Positions 1-6,841 of a stretch of 14,607 nucleotides of DNA are shown in pieces. Source of the DNA: Azoarcus sp. (GTDB taxonomy: Bacteria; Pseudomonadota; Gammaproteobacteria; Burkholderiales; Rhodocyclaceae); the NCBI GenBank assembly GCA_031258035.1, contig JAIRNL010000123.1, forward strand, positions 1-14,607, in the 5' to 3' direction. The notes beneath the pieces are model-generated. The model was not told the DNA's origin. It made no database searches and saw only the letters and a program-made list of their open reading frames with translations. The position numbers and the translations under genes are program-made. Within the stretch, counting starts at the first letter, position 1. Each line of letters opens with the position of its first letter.

Positions 1-138
1 GACGGTCAGTTTGCCCCGACGCAGTTTTTCCGCGGGAAAGAGCGGCAAATAGCATTCGTAGCCCTGCCGTTCGAGGTTTTCCAGCGCGTGTTTTTCCAGC
101 CGGGGTTTGGTGTGGATGAGATACCAATGCATCGACAT
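1..138 (-). CDS. RfaH/NusG-like transcription antiterminator, N-terminal fragment
   Basis: Only the first 46 codons are present; the gene runs off the left edge. The reading begins MSMHWYLIHTKPRLEKHALE and continues through an ERQGYECYLPLFP segment to a K-L-R-R-G-K sequence. This is the NusG N-terminal (NGN) domain as seen in RfaH-type specialised paralogs: a W-Y-x-x-x-x-K-P start, an amphipathic helix, then the C-x-x-P-x-x strand. Such proteins bind elongating RNA polymerase and suppress pausing and termination, typically in long polysaccharide or surface-structure operons. The start could instead be the in-frame ATG two codons later (132); neither has a strong ribosome binding site. Housekeeping NusG normally sits between secE and rplK, which is not the case here, so a paralog is more likely. 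The C-terminal KOW domain cannot be seen. Confidence 0.8.
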   Translation of the reverse strand, partial: MSMHWYLIHTKPRLEKHALENLERQGYECYLPLFPAEKLRRGKLTV

Positions 139-170
139 GTTTGTTCTTTGTTGGAATTTATTTTCAGGAC

Positions 171-176
171 ATTATA
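171..176 (-). promoter_or_regulatory. Candidate promoter of the RfaH-like gene (-10 TATAAT)
   Basis: A perfect TATAAT on the minus strand lies 32 bases before the start codon, in the 83-base gap behind prfB. No good -35 hexamer is found at 16-18 bases, so this is a partial match. I see no intrinsic terminator after prfB, so readthrough from prfB is also possible. Confidence 0.45.
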
Positions 177-221
177 GGCCGAAGCGGGATAAGAGATTCT
201 CCGTTGGGAGGAAGGTGCGTT

Positions 222-1326
222 TCAGACTCCCTGCTTGAGACTGGCTGCGATGAAGTCGTCGAGTTCGCCATCAAGCACCGCCTGGGTGTTGCCGACTTCG
301 TGGTTGGTGCGCAAGTCCTTGATCCGCGACTGGTCGAGTACGTAGGAGCGGATCTGGTGCCCCCAGCCGATGTCGGATTTGGCGTCTTCGAGTTTTTGCT
401 GTTCGGCCTGACGCTTGCGCAGTTCCAGCTCGTAGAGGCGGGCGCGCAGCATTTTCATGGCCTCGTCCTTGTTGCGGTGTTGGGAACGGTCGTTCTGGCA
501 CTGCACCACGGTGTTGGTCGGGACGTGGGTGATGCGCACCGCCGAGTCGGTTTTGTTGATGTGTTGCCCGCCCGCGCCGGAGGCGCGGAAGGTGTCGATG
601 CGCAGGTCGGCGGGGTTGATGTCGATTTCGATCGAGTCGTCGACTTCCGGATAGACGAATATCGAGCTGAAGCTGGTGTGCCGCCGCGCGTTGGCGTCGA
701 ACGGCGATTTGCGCACCAGGCGATGGATGCCGGTTTCGGTGCGCAGGTAGCCGTAGGCGTATTCGCCGCTCACTTTGATCGTGCAGTTCTTGATGCCGGC
801 CACTTCGCCTTCGGTTTCTTCGAGCAGTTCGACGGCAAAGCCTTTTTTTTCCGCATAGCGCAGGTACATGCGCTCCAGCATGCCCGCCCAGTCCTGCGCT
901 TCGGTGCCGCCCGCGCCGGACTGGATTTCGACGAAGCAGTTCGCCGGGTCCATCGGGTGCGCGAACATGCGGCGGAATTCGAGTTTTTCGATGCTTGCAG
1001 CCAGTTCGTCGAGATCGCTTTCGAGGGCCACGAAGGTGTCGTCATCGTCTTCGGCCTGGGCGAGTTCGAAAAGCTCTTTCAGGTTGCGCGCTTCGGCGCC
1101 GACGGATTCGAGGGTGAGGACGATGTCTTCGAGCTGGCGTTTTTCACGGCCGAGATCCTGCGCGCGCGCGGCATCGTTCCATGCCGCCGGGTCTTCGAGG
1201 GCGCGGTTGATTTCTTCGAGTTTCGATGCCTTGGCATCGAAGTCAAAGATACCTCCGCAATTCGCGCCCGCGCGCGGCAAGGTCGGCGAGGCGTTCGGCG
1301 ATGGCGTTCTGGCGTTCTGCTTCCAT
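222..1326 (-). CDS. prfB: Peptide chain release factor 2 (RF2), with programmed +1 frameshift
   Basis: RF2 recognises UGA and UAA stop codons and triggers peptide release in the ribosome. Translation starts at 1326 (MEAERQNAIA), with GGAG six bases upstream. It runs 27 codons to CTT and meets an in-frame TGA at 1245-1243. Slipping one base forward continues for 340 residues to the stop at 222, giving 367 residues, against 365 in E. coli. The stop-recognition tripeptide SPF (about 207-209) and the catalytic GGQ (about 252-254) in the A-S-G-A-G-G-Q loop are intact. Residue 248, which matches E. coli position 246, is Ala, not the Thr of K-12. The gene's own terminal stop is also TGA. lysS, a common partner downstream of prfB, is absent; an RfaH-like gene follows instead. 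A single-frame call that extends upstream of the slip site in the second frame would be wrong at its N-terminus. Confidence 0.97.
1242..1256 (-). promoter_or_regulatory. prfB recoding (+1 frameshift) signal
   Basis: On the minus strand the order is GGAGG (1256-1252), TAT, CTT (1248-1246), TGA (1245-1243), then C. The internal Shine-Dalgarno element, its three-base spacing and the CTT-TGA-C slippery stop match the autoregulatory site known from E. coli and most bacteria. When RF2 is scarce the ribosome pauses at UGA and slips +1, making more RF2. Confidence 0.96.
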
Positions 1327-1343
1327 GGGAGACTCCGATAGTG

Positions 1344-1365
1344 TGCGAGAAAGTCTCGCATTGTA
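1344..1365 (-). promoter_or_regulatory. prfB upstream inverted repeat next to a -10-like box
   Basis: A perfect 7-base inverted repeat, TGCGAGA-AAG-TCTCGCA (1344-1360), lies 18 bases upstream of the prfB start. It abuts TACAAT (minus strand, 1365-1360), a good -10 hexamer; no convincing -35 is present. The expected start site falls inside the repeat, so it could be an operator or a 5' hairpin. The role is inferred. Confidence 0.35.
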
Positions 1366-1525
1366 CCGGCAGGCGACGGGCAGGGGAGGGGGGCGCGCCC
1401 AGGCTCGTGACCGGCTGCCTGGATGGCCGCTGTGGGTCAATGGCGAAGCGCAACCCAGTCTTCCGGCAACTGGAGAAGGCGTGTTGCGATGCAACAACAG
1501 ATGGGCAGCCGGGCGTGTCGTTTCG

Positions 1526-1554
1526 TTGACGGGTGCCTGTACGCTCTGGAAAAT
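1526..1554 (+). promoter_or_regulatory. Candidate rightward promoter for the small gene at 1611
   Basis: TTGACG (1526-1531), a 17-base spacer and GAAAAT (1549-1554) form a reasonable sigma-70 pair, 5/6 and 4/6 matches. Transcription would begin near 1561, about 50 bases before the small ORF. Confidence 0.35.
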
Positions 1555-1593
1555 TGCGATTTGTGCGTCGCAACAAAAGCGCGGCGCTTTTTT
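1554..1593 (+). terminator. Tandem hairpins with a T-tract in the leader of the small gene
   Basis: A 6-base hairpin TTGCGA/TCGCAA (1554-1559 with 1568-1573) is followed by AAAAGCG-CGG-CGCTTTT (1575-1591) running into six Ts (1588-1593). The second has intrinsic-terminator form on the plus strand. It ends only 17 bases before the small ORF's ATG, so it would act as a leader attenuator if transcription starts at the promoter-like pair just upstream. On the minus strand the flanking A-run also gives a short T-tract, so it may help end mutL transcripts. Confidence 0.45.
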
Positions 1594-1610
1594 CTACGGG
1601 AGTAAAGGCC

Positions 1611-1763
1611 ATGAACACGGAAACACGCAGAACGCTGCAAAGTCACCGCGGCAGTGTGGATGTCCTCGCGCATCGCAGGGCGATGATCATCGAGAAGGCG
1701 CGGGAAAGCGTGCGCCTGTCGCACCAGCGGATGCGCAGTCGGGCGCGCAGGTTGCGCGCTTGA
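1611..1763 (+). CDS. Small basic protein, 50 aa, unknown function
   Basis: I do not recognise this protein. It starts MNTETRRTLQ and ends RMRSRARRLRA. It is very rich in Arg, has no Cys or Trp, and shows no membrane segment or signal peptide. Most of it looks able to form one charged helix. In support of a real gene are a GGGAG ribosome binding site eight bases before the ATG, roughly 80% G/C at third positions like the neighbouring genes, and a promoter-like pair upstream. It is the only rightward reading in the gap between prfB and mutL, and it ends 16 bases from the mutL stop (convergent). Its last codons lie in a GCGCGC-AGGTT-GCGCGC repeat (1742-1758). A nucleic-acid-binding role is suggested by charge alone, so it is weak. 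A chance ORF remains possible. Confidence 0.45.
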   Translation: MNTETRRTLQSHRGSVDVLAHRRAMIIEKARESVRLSHQRMRSRARRLRA

Positions 1764-1779
1764 ATGGCGAGCTGTTTTT

Positions 1780-3594
1780 TCATTGCCCGCGCAGGAAGAA
1801 ACGGTCGAGTTCAGCCAGGCTGAATTGCGTCCAGGTCGGGCGCCCGTGATTGCACTGGTCGGCGCGCTCGCTTGCTTCCATGTCGCGCAAAAGGGCGTTC
1901 ATTTCCGGCGTGGTGAGTTGTCGGTGGGCGCGAACCGCGCCGTGGCAGGCCATGGTGGCGAGCAATTCGTTGCGACGCAGGGTCGTGACTTCCGATGCCG
2001 GATACTCGTGCAATTCTTCCAGTAGTTCGTGCAACAGATCCGCGATCGCCGCGTTGGCGAGGAGCGCGGGCACGCTGCGCACGACGAGCTCGTATGGGCC
2101 GGCGGCGGAGACCTCGAAGCCCATGCGCAGCAGCACTTCGGCGCAGGATTCCGCCGTCGCCATCTCCACCTGGCTGGCTGGGAATACCGCCGGAATCAGG
2201 AGGCGCTGCACCGAGGGCGTGCCATCGAACACGATTTTGAGTTTTTCATAAAGGATGCGTTCGTGGGCGGCGTGCATGTCGACCAGCACGAGGCCGCGCG
2301 CGTTCTGAGCCAGGATGTAGACGCCGTGCAATTGGGCGAGCGCATAGCCGAGCGGCGCGCTACCGTCGGTGTTGGCGGGGGGCTGATTCGTCTGCGGCGC
2401 GGCGGCGCTGTCCGTGTTTGCTGCGGCGGCGCCTTGTGCGCGGGCGCGGTTGGCGAAGTCGAAATAGGCTTGTTGGGCCGAATCCATGGCCGCCCGGCCG
2501 GGCGCTGCCGGCGGATGGCGGATGGGCAGGGAATAGCGGTTCGCGCCGGTATCGGCGTGGGGGGGGAGGGCAGCGGCGGTTGCGGGAAAATCCGCCGTCG
2601 GCGTTTCCCCGCGCCCCGCGCCTGATTCAGCCAGCGCGCGATTCAGGGCGTGGAATATGAACTGATGTACGGCATGTGCGTCCCGAAAGCGGACTTCGGT
2701 CTTGGCGGGGTGCACATTGACGTCTACGCCTGTCGGGTCGATTTCGAGAAAGAGCGCGTAGGCCGGAAAGCGGCTGCCGTGCAGGATGTCGGCGTAAGCC
2801 TGCGCGATGGCGTGCGACAGCAGTTTGTCGCGGACGTGGCGGCCATTCACGAAAAAATATTGTGCATCGCGCCGGTTGCGGGCGCAGGCGGGCAGGCTGG
2901 CGAAGCCGGTGAGGCATAGCGCGCCTTCGGCGTGGATTTCGCGCGCCTGGGCGAGAAAGTCGTCACCCATCAACGCGGCGATGCGCGCCCGCGCTTCGCC
3001 AGCGGGCAGGCGGCGGATGGCGCGGCCGTTGTGGGAGAGCTGCATGCCGACGTCGGGCCGGGCGAGCGCGATGCGGCGGAAGGCTTCGTCGCAGTGGGCG
3101 TATTCGGTCGCTTCGCTCTTGAGGAATTTGCGCCGCGCCGGGGTGTTGTAATAAAGATCGGCGATGTCGATCACGGTGCCGCGGTTGAGGGCGGCGGGGG
3201 CCGGTTCGCGGTTCGCGCCTTCGACCTGCCAGGCGTGCGCGTCGCCTTCGGCGCGGCTGGTGAGCGTGGTGCGCGCCACGGCGGCGATGGCAGCCAGCGC
3301 CTCGCCGCGAAAACCCATGGTGCCAACCCGTTCGAGGTCGTCGAGACTGGCGATTTTGCTGGTGGCGTGCCGCTCCAGCGCGAGCGCGAGTTCGTCGCGC
3401 ACGATGCCGCGCCCGTCGTCGGCGACGCGGATGCGGCGCACGCCGCCTTCTTCCAGTTGCACGTCGATGGCGCGCGCGCCGGCATCGAGCGCGTTTTCCA
3501 GCACTTCCTTGAGCACCGAGGCCGGACGCTCGACGACTTCGCCCGCGGCGATCTGGTTGATGAGCAGTTCGGGGAGTCGGTGGATGGCGGCCAT
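1780..3594 (-). CDS. mutL: DNA mismatch repair protein MutL (endonuclease type)
   Basis: MutL couples MutS mismatch recognition to strand removal. The N-terminal GHKL ATPase is complete: Q-I-A-A-G-E-V (14-20), E-N-A-L-D-A-G (33-39), D-D-G-R-G-I (59-64) and G-F-R-G-E-A-L (94-100). The C-terminal domain carries the signs of a nicking MutL: the metal-binding DMHAAHERILYE (from about 439), the clamp-binding QRLLIP (463-468), A-C-H-G-A-V-R (549-555), CNHGRP (581-586) and a terminal F-L-R. The usual Q of DQHA is M and the usual CPHGRP is CNHGRP. To my knowledge DMHA also occurs in other nicking MutLs such as that of Pseudomonas. This implies methyl-independent mismatch repair without MutH. The gene starts 23 bases after phoH and is probably cotranscribed with it. 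miaA, a frequent downstream partner, is not here. Confidence 0.96.
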   Translation of the reverse strand: MAAIHRLPELLINQIAAGEVVERPASVLKEVLENALDAGARAIDVQLEEGGVRRIRVADDGRGIVRDELALALERHATSKIASLDDLERVGTMGFRGEALAAIAAVARTTLTSRAEGDAHAWQVEGANREPAPAALNRGTVIDIADLYYNTPARRKFLKSEATEYAHCDEAFRRIALARPDVGMQLSHNGRAIRRLPAGEARARIAALMGDDFLAQAREIHAEGALCLTGFASLPACARNRRDAQYFFVNGRHVRDKLLSHAIAQAYADILHGSRFPAYALFLEIDPTGVDVNVHPAKTEVRFRDAHAVHQFIFHALNRALAESGAGRGETPTADFPATAAALPPHADTGANRYSLPIRHPPAAPGRAAMDSAQQAYFDFANRARAQGAAAANTDSAAAPQTNQPPANTDGSAPLGYALAQLHGVYILAQNARGLVLVDMHAAHERILYEKLKIVFDGTPSVQRLLIPAVFPASQVEMATAESCAEVLLRMGFEVSAAGPYELVVRSVPALLANAAIADLLHELLEELHEYPASEVTTLRRNELLATMACHGAVRAHRQLTTPEMNALLRDMEASERADQCNHGRPTWTQFSLAELDRFFLRGQ

Positions 3595-3617
3595 GACGCG
3601 GCGGCTCCGGGGGCGTT

Positions 3618-5042
3618 TCAGAGCGCCTCGGCGGCGTAATCAGCCAGCCGCGAGCGTTCGCCGCGTTGCAGGGTGATGTGCCCGGAGTGCTTCCAGCCCT
3701 TGAAGCGATCGACGACGAAGGAGAGGCCCGACGAGCCTTCGGTGAGGTAGGGCGTGTCGATCTGGGCGATGTTGCCGAGGCACACGACCTTGGTGCCGGG
3801 GCCGGCGCGGGTGATGAGGGTCTTCATCTGTTTCGGTGTGAGGTTCTGCGCTTCGTCGATGATGAGGAATTTCTGGATGAAGGTGCGCCCGCGCATGAAG
3901 TTGAGGCTTTTGATCTTGATGCGGCTGCGCACGAGGTCGACCGCCGCGGCGCGTCCCCATTGTCCGCCTTCGCCGACGCTGCCGTTGAGCACGTCGAGAT
4001 TGTCTTCGAGCGCCCCCATCCACGGGGCCATTTTTTCTTCTTCGGAGCCGGGCAGGAAGCCGATATCCTCGCCCACCGGCACGGTGACGCGGGTCATGAT
4101 GATTTCGGAATAGCGTCGCGCTTCCAGCACCTGCGTCAACCCGGCGGCGAGCGTGAGCAGCGTCTTGCCGGTGCCGGCCTGGCCGAGCAGGGTGACGAAG
4201 TCGATTTCCGGGTTCATCAGCAGGTTGAGGGCAAAGTTCTGCTCGCGGTTGCGCGCCGTGATGCCCCAGACGTTATTCTTGTCGTGGCGGTAATCGACCA
4301 GGGTTTCGAGGACGGCGGTGCGCCCGGCCTGTTCGCGTACCCAGGCCTCGAAAGGGCGTTCGCCTTCCTGATGGACGAATTCGTTGAGCAACAACCGGCT
4401 GGCCAGTGGCCCGGTGACGCGGTAGGCGGTGCGCCCCTCGGTTTTCCACGATTCCATGCCCGCGGCGTGGACTTCCCAGAAATCGCCGGGCAGTTCGCTG
4501 GCGCCGGTGTAGAGAAGCTCGCTGTCTTCCAGCACCTTGTCGTTGAAGTAATCCTGTGCAGCCAGTCCCAGGGCGCGGGCCTTGATCCGCATGTTGATGT
4601 CCTTGGACACCAGGATTACCGCGCGTCCGGGTTCGCGGCGGGCAAGGAACATCAGTACCGAAAGAATCTGGTTGTCGCTCTTCGCGGTGGGCAGCCCCGG
4701 CGGCAGGTCGGTGTTGATCGCTTCGGTTTGCAGGAAAAGCCGCCCGCGCGCCAGGCCGTGCGAGGGGGTATCGAGCGCGATGCCGGCGTCGATGCCGTCG
4801 GGCACGGCGGAGATGATTTCGTCCAGGCTGCGGCTGGCCTGGCGGGCATTGCGCGCGACTTCCGACAAGCCTTTCTTGTTGTTGTCGAGTTCTTCCAGCG
4901 TGACGATGGGAATGTAAACATCATGTTCTTCAAAACGGAACAGACTCGTGGGATCGTGCATGAGCACGTTGGTATCGAGGATGAAAAGTTTGATTTGCGG
5001 CGCGGGGGAAGGGGTTTTCGTTTTGTGGGTCGTGGGCATCAT
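3618..5042 (-). CDS. PhoH family ATPase with N-terminal PIN domain (YlaK/PhoH2 type)
   Basis: This 474-residue protein has two domains. Residues about 18-165 form a PIN ribonuclease fold: L-D-T-N-V-L (22-27), T-L-E-E-L-D (48-53) and S-K-D-I-N-M-R (146-152) give the expected acidic residues. Residues about 260-470 form the PhoH ATPase: Walker A GQAGTGKT (287-294) and Walker B F-L-I-I-D-E-A-Q-N (392-400). The same architecture is found in PhoH2, reported in mycobacteria as an ATP-dependent RNA-unwinding ribonuclease, and in Bacillus YlaK. A role in RNA turnover is therefore likely; the name PhoH does not establish phosphate regulation. The start is ATG-ATG at 5042/5039 with a weak ribosome binding site. 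It lies between a peroxiredoxin gene and mutL, 71 and 23 bases away, in a likely operon. Confidence 0.93.
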   Translation of the reverse strand: MMPTTHKTKTPSPAPQIKLFILDTNVLMHDPTSLFRFEEHDVYIPIVTLEELDNNKKGLSEVARNARQASRSLDEIISAVPDGIDAGIALDTPSHGLARGRLFLQTEAINTDLPPGLPTAKSDNQILSVLMFLARREPGRAVILVSKDINMRIKARALGLAAQDYFNDKVLEDSELLYTGASELPGDFWEVHAAGMESWKTEGRTAYRVTGPLASRLLLNEFVHQEGERPFEAWVREQAGRTAVLETLVDYRHDKNNVWGITARNREQNFALNLLMNPEIDFVTLLGQAGTGKTLLTLAAGLTQVLEARRYSEIIMTRVTVPVGEDIGFLPGSEEEKMAPWMGALEDNLDVLNGSVGEGGQWGRAAAVDLVRSRIKIKSLNFMRGRTFIQKFLIIDEAQNLTPKQMKTLITRAGPGTKVVCLGNIAQIDTPYLTEGSSGLSFVVDRFKGWKHSGHITLQRGERSRLADYAAEAL

Positions 5043-5113
5043 GGGTTCTCAATGGTTTGGGCGAAATCGGCGTGCTGGATCGGATCGGGCGGTGATGCCG
5101 GCTTTCCGTAGGG

Positions 5114-5581
5114 TCAGAGCGTGCGCACGAAGGCGAGCACTTCTGCGGCATGGCCGGGCACTTTCACGCCGCGCCAGGCGCGGGCGAGTTTGCCGTCGGC
5201 GGCAAAGACGAAGGTGCTGCGCTCGATGCCGCGCACCTGTTTGCCGTACATCTTCTTGAGCTTGATGACGCCGAAGCTCTCGCAGGCGGCCTCGTCGGTG
5301 TCGGAGAGCAGCTCGAAGGGCAGCCCGAGCCTGGTCTTGAAGTTTTCATGCGATTTCAGGCTGTCGCGCGAGATGCCGAAGACCGCGCATCCGGCGGCGG
5401 CGAAATCGGCATGTAACGCACCGAAATCGCGCGTCTCGGTGGTGCAGCCGGGGGTATTGTCCCTGGGGTAGAAATAGAGCACGAGTTTCCTGCCGCGCAG
5501 ATCAGCCAGGTTTACGTGCGTGCCGTCCGTGGCGGGCAGAGCGAGGTCGGGGAGGACGGCGTTGGGCGTCGGGTCGGTCAT
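5114..5581 (-). CDS. bcp: Thioredoxin-dependent peroxiredoxin, Bcp/PrxQ family
   Basis: A 155-residue thiol peroxidase that reduces hydrogen peroxide and organic hydroperoxides in the cytoplasm. The active site is in Y-F-Y-P-R-D-N-T-P-G-C-T-T-E, with the peroxidatic Cys at 46, and the family's T-P-x-C signature and downstream Arg (R116 region) are present. E. coli Bcp has a resolving Cys five residues later; here that position is Arg (C-T-T-E-T-R). The other cysteines are at 65 (A-A-G-C-A-V) and 100. C65 or C100 may resolve, as in other PrxQ subgroups, or the enzyme may use an external thiol. AGGA lies eight bases before the ATG. It is 71 bases upstream of the PIN-PhoH gene, a neighbour pair I recall from other betaproteobacteria. 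Confidence 0.94.
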   Translation of the reverse strand: MTDPTPNAVLPDLALPATDGTHVNLADLRGRKLVLYFYPRDNTPGCTTETRDFGALHADFAAAGCAVFGISRDSLKSHENFKTRLGLPFELLSDTDEAACESFGVIKLKKMYGKQVRGIERSTFVFAADGKLARAWRGVKVPGHAAEVLAFVRTL

Positions 5582-5659
5582 GGGATCATCCTGTCGTCGG
5601 GAGCGGGAGAAACTGGAGCGTAGCGGAGGGAGCCGGGCGGGGCAATCCCGCTTCGGCGT

Positions 5660-6031
5660 TCAGTCGAGAATCAACGCCGCCGCCACGTCGCGGCCTTCGA
5701 GGGCGAGGATGTTGTAGGTACGGCAGGCGGCGGGGACATCCATCGTCTCCAACGCAATGCCGGCCTCGGCAAGCGGGCGCAGCAGCGCGGGGGCGGGAAA
5801 ACGCTGGCTGCCGCCGGTGCCGAGCAGCACGATCCGTGGCCCGAGCGCGGCGACGGCGGCGAAATCGGCGGCGTCCAGATGCTCGAACCCGTTTGCCGTC
5901 CAGGCGGAAACGATGCGGTCGGGCATGACGAGGAGCTTGCCTTCGTGGCGGGCGCCGTTGATGGTGACGTGGCCCGTGCCGTGGCTGGTGAACAGGTTGA
6001 GGCCGGGAGATCGGTCGACATGGAGTTTCAT
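5660..6031 (-). CDS. Mth938-like domain protein (DUF498 family)
   Basis: A 123-residue soluble protein starting M-K-L-H-V-D-R. The family signatures are visible: a strand-rich N-terminal half with N-G-x-x-H-E-G and L-L-V-M-P-D, then L-L-G-T-G-G-S-Q-R-F-P (about 74-84) and the conserved end E-T-M-D-V-P-A-A-C-R-T-Y-N-I-L. The bacterial function is unknown; the eukaryotic relative NDUFAF3 assists assembly of respiratory complex I. Length is normal for the family. It is 78 bases upstream of bcp in the same direction and may be the first gene of the bcp-phoH-mutL run. The ribosome binding site is weak and I cannot assign a promoter. Confidence 0.88.
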   Translation of the reverse strand: MKLHVDRSPGLNLFTSHGTGHVTINGARHEGKLLVMPDRIVSAWTANGFEHLDAADFAAVAALGPRIVLLGTGGSQRFPAPALLRPLAEAGIALETMDVPAACRTYNILALEGRDVAAALILD

Positions 6032-6123
6032 GGCGCGTTTATGTCACTTCTCGCGTTTTTGCGCAATGCGGCAGCGGCCTCGAACGGTTGAGCCTGGGGG
6101 CCGGGTAGCAATCGTTTGGGGCA

Positions 6124-6203
6124 CGGCGCGCGCCGAAAATAAAGGTTGCCGCGATCACGGGCAGCGCGCAGGCTGCGCCCAAGCAGAAAAAATGGCAGCC
6201 TGC
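6124..6203. repeat. Palindrome and inverted repeat in the gap behind the antitoxin gene
   Basis: In the 190-base gap between the Mth938 gene and the antitoxin there is a perfect 12-base palindrome CGGCGCGCGCCG (6124-6135). There is also a 9-base inverted repeat GCAGGCTGC (6168-6176) / GCAGCCTGC (6195-6203) with an 18-base loop holding an A6/T6 run. Neither has the stem-then-T form of an intrinsic terminator. I see no gene in the gap. Confidence 0.5.
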
Positions 6204-6221
6204 TGTAATCCGGCAAGGGGG

Positions 6222-6533
6222 TCAGGCATGAACGGCTTGCGCCACGAGTTTCACGCCCAGCGCCGCGCAGACGCGGGAAACCGTCTCGAAACGCGGCTGG
6301 CTTCCCGGACGCAATGCCTTGTAGAGCGCCTCGCGGCTAAGGCCGGACGCCTTGGCGATCTCCGTCATGCCGCGCGCGCGGGCAATGTCGCCGAGCGCCG
6401 CCGCCAGCAGCGCCGCGTCGTTTTCTTCCAGGATCGCATCCAGATAAGCAGCGATGTCTTCCTCGTTCGTCAGGTGCTCGGAAGGATCGAATTCCGGCAG
6501 GTCGCACACCTTGATTTTCTTGCGCGTTGTCAT
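6222..6533 (-). CDS. Antitoxin of a HI1420/HigA-like addiction module
   Basis: A 103-residue protein starting MTTRKKIKVCDLPEFDPSEH. The N-terminal part (F-D-P-S-E-H-L, then an acidic helix I-A-A-Y-L-D-A-I-L-E-E-N-D) is typical of addiction-module antidote proteins of the HI1420 family. A helix-turn-helix follows at about 56-75 (G-M-T-E-I-A-K-A-S-G-L-S-R-E-A-L-Y-K-A-L). The protein should bind the partner toxin and repress the operon. The ATG (6533-6531) overlaps the stop of the upstream toxin reading in ATGA, so translation was probably coupled. The frame can extend upstream without a stop, but there it is only the toxin's +1 frame; the ATG at 6533 is the family start. The gene looks intact although its partner does not. 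Confidence 0.9.
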   Translation of the reverse strand: MTTRKKIKVCDLPEFDPSEHLTNEEDIAAYLDAILEENDAALLAAALGDIARARGMTEIAKASGLSREALYKALRPGSQPRFETVSRVCAALGVKLVAQAVHA

Positions 6534-6834
6534 TTCTCGTCCTCCGTGAGATGGGCGGCGACTTCCTTGGCCTTGGCGATGTCGGCGGCCTGCGTGGTCT
6601 TGGAGCCGCCGCCCAGCATCACGATGATCGTCTGGCCGCGTTGGGTGAAATACATCCGCCATCCGGCCCCCAGGTGTCCCTCAATTCGGAGACGCCTGCG
6701 CCGATTGGCTTGACATCACCGAAATTGCCCATCGACGCCTTTCTCAGCCGCGCGGACAGGCGTTGCTTGACCGTCCTGTCACGGAGGCTGGAAAACCAAG
6801 CGCTGAATTCAGGGAGGTATCGAATGGAGAACAT
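6530..6834 (-). pseudogene. RelE/HigB-like toxin (HI1419 family), frameshifted
   Basis: The reading starts at 6834 with MFSIRYLPEFSAWFSSLRDR. It carries the family's G-N-F-G-D-V-K-P-I-G-x-G-V-S-E-L-R segment, then loses frame after D-T-W-G and stops at about 6619. The expected continuation, A-G-W-R-M-Y-F-T-Q-R-G-x-T-I-I-V-M-L-G-G-G-S-K-T-T-Q-A-A-D-I, lies intact in the next frame and ends in the ATGA that overlaps the antitoxin start. Restoring one base to the five-base run at 6667-6671 (G on the coding strand) gives a continuous 101-residue toxin of normal length. Members of this family are ribosome-associated mRNA interferases. As written, the product would lack the C-terminal half and be inactive. 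A sequencing error in the run is an equal possibility. Confidence 0.88.
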
Positions 6835-6841
6835 GAGGGCA

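Noticed and set aside
178..190. A 13-base sequence GCCGAAGCGGGAT repeated inverted at 5645-5657
   Set aside because: It is a single short match in GC-rich DNA with no further extension, most likely chance.
141..1529. A 462-codon plus-strand frame opposite prfB
   Set aside because: Its codons mirror prfB, it has no family features, and prfB is confirmed by SPF, GGQ and the recoding site.
3666..5111. A 481-codon plus-strand frame opposite the PIN-PhoH gene
   Set aside because: It is the antisense shadow of a gene with clear Walker A/B and PIN motifs.
6028..6216. A 62-codon minus-strand frame between the antitoxin and the Mth938 gene
   Set aside because: There is no ribosome binding site, no recognisable protein, and the region is dominated by palindromes.
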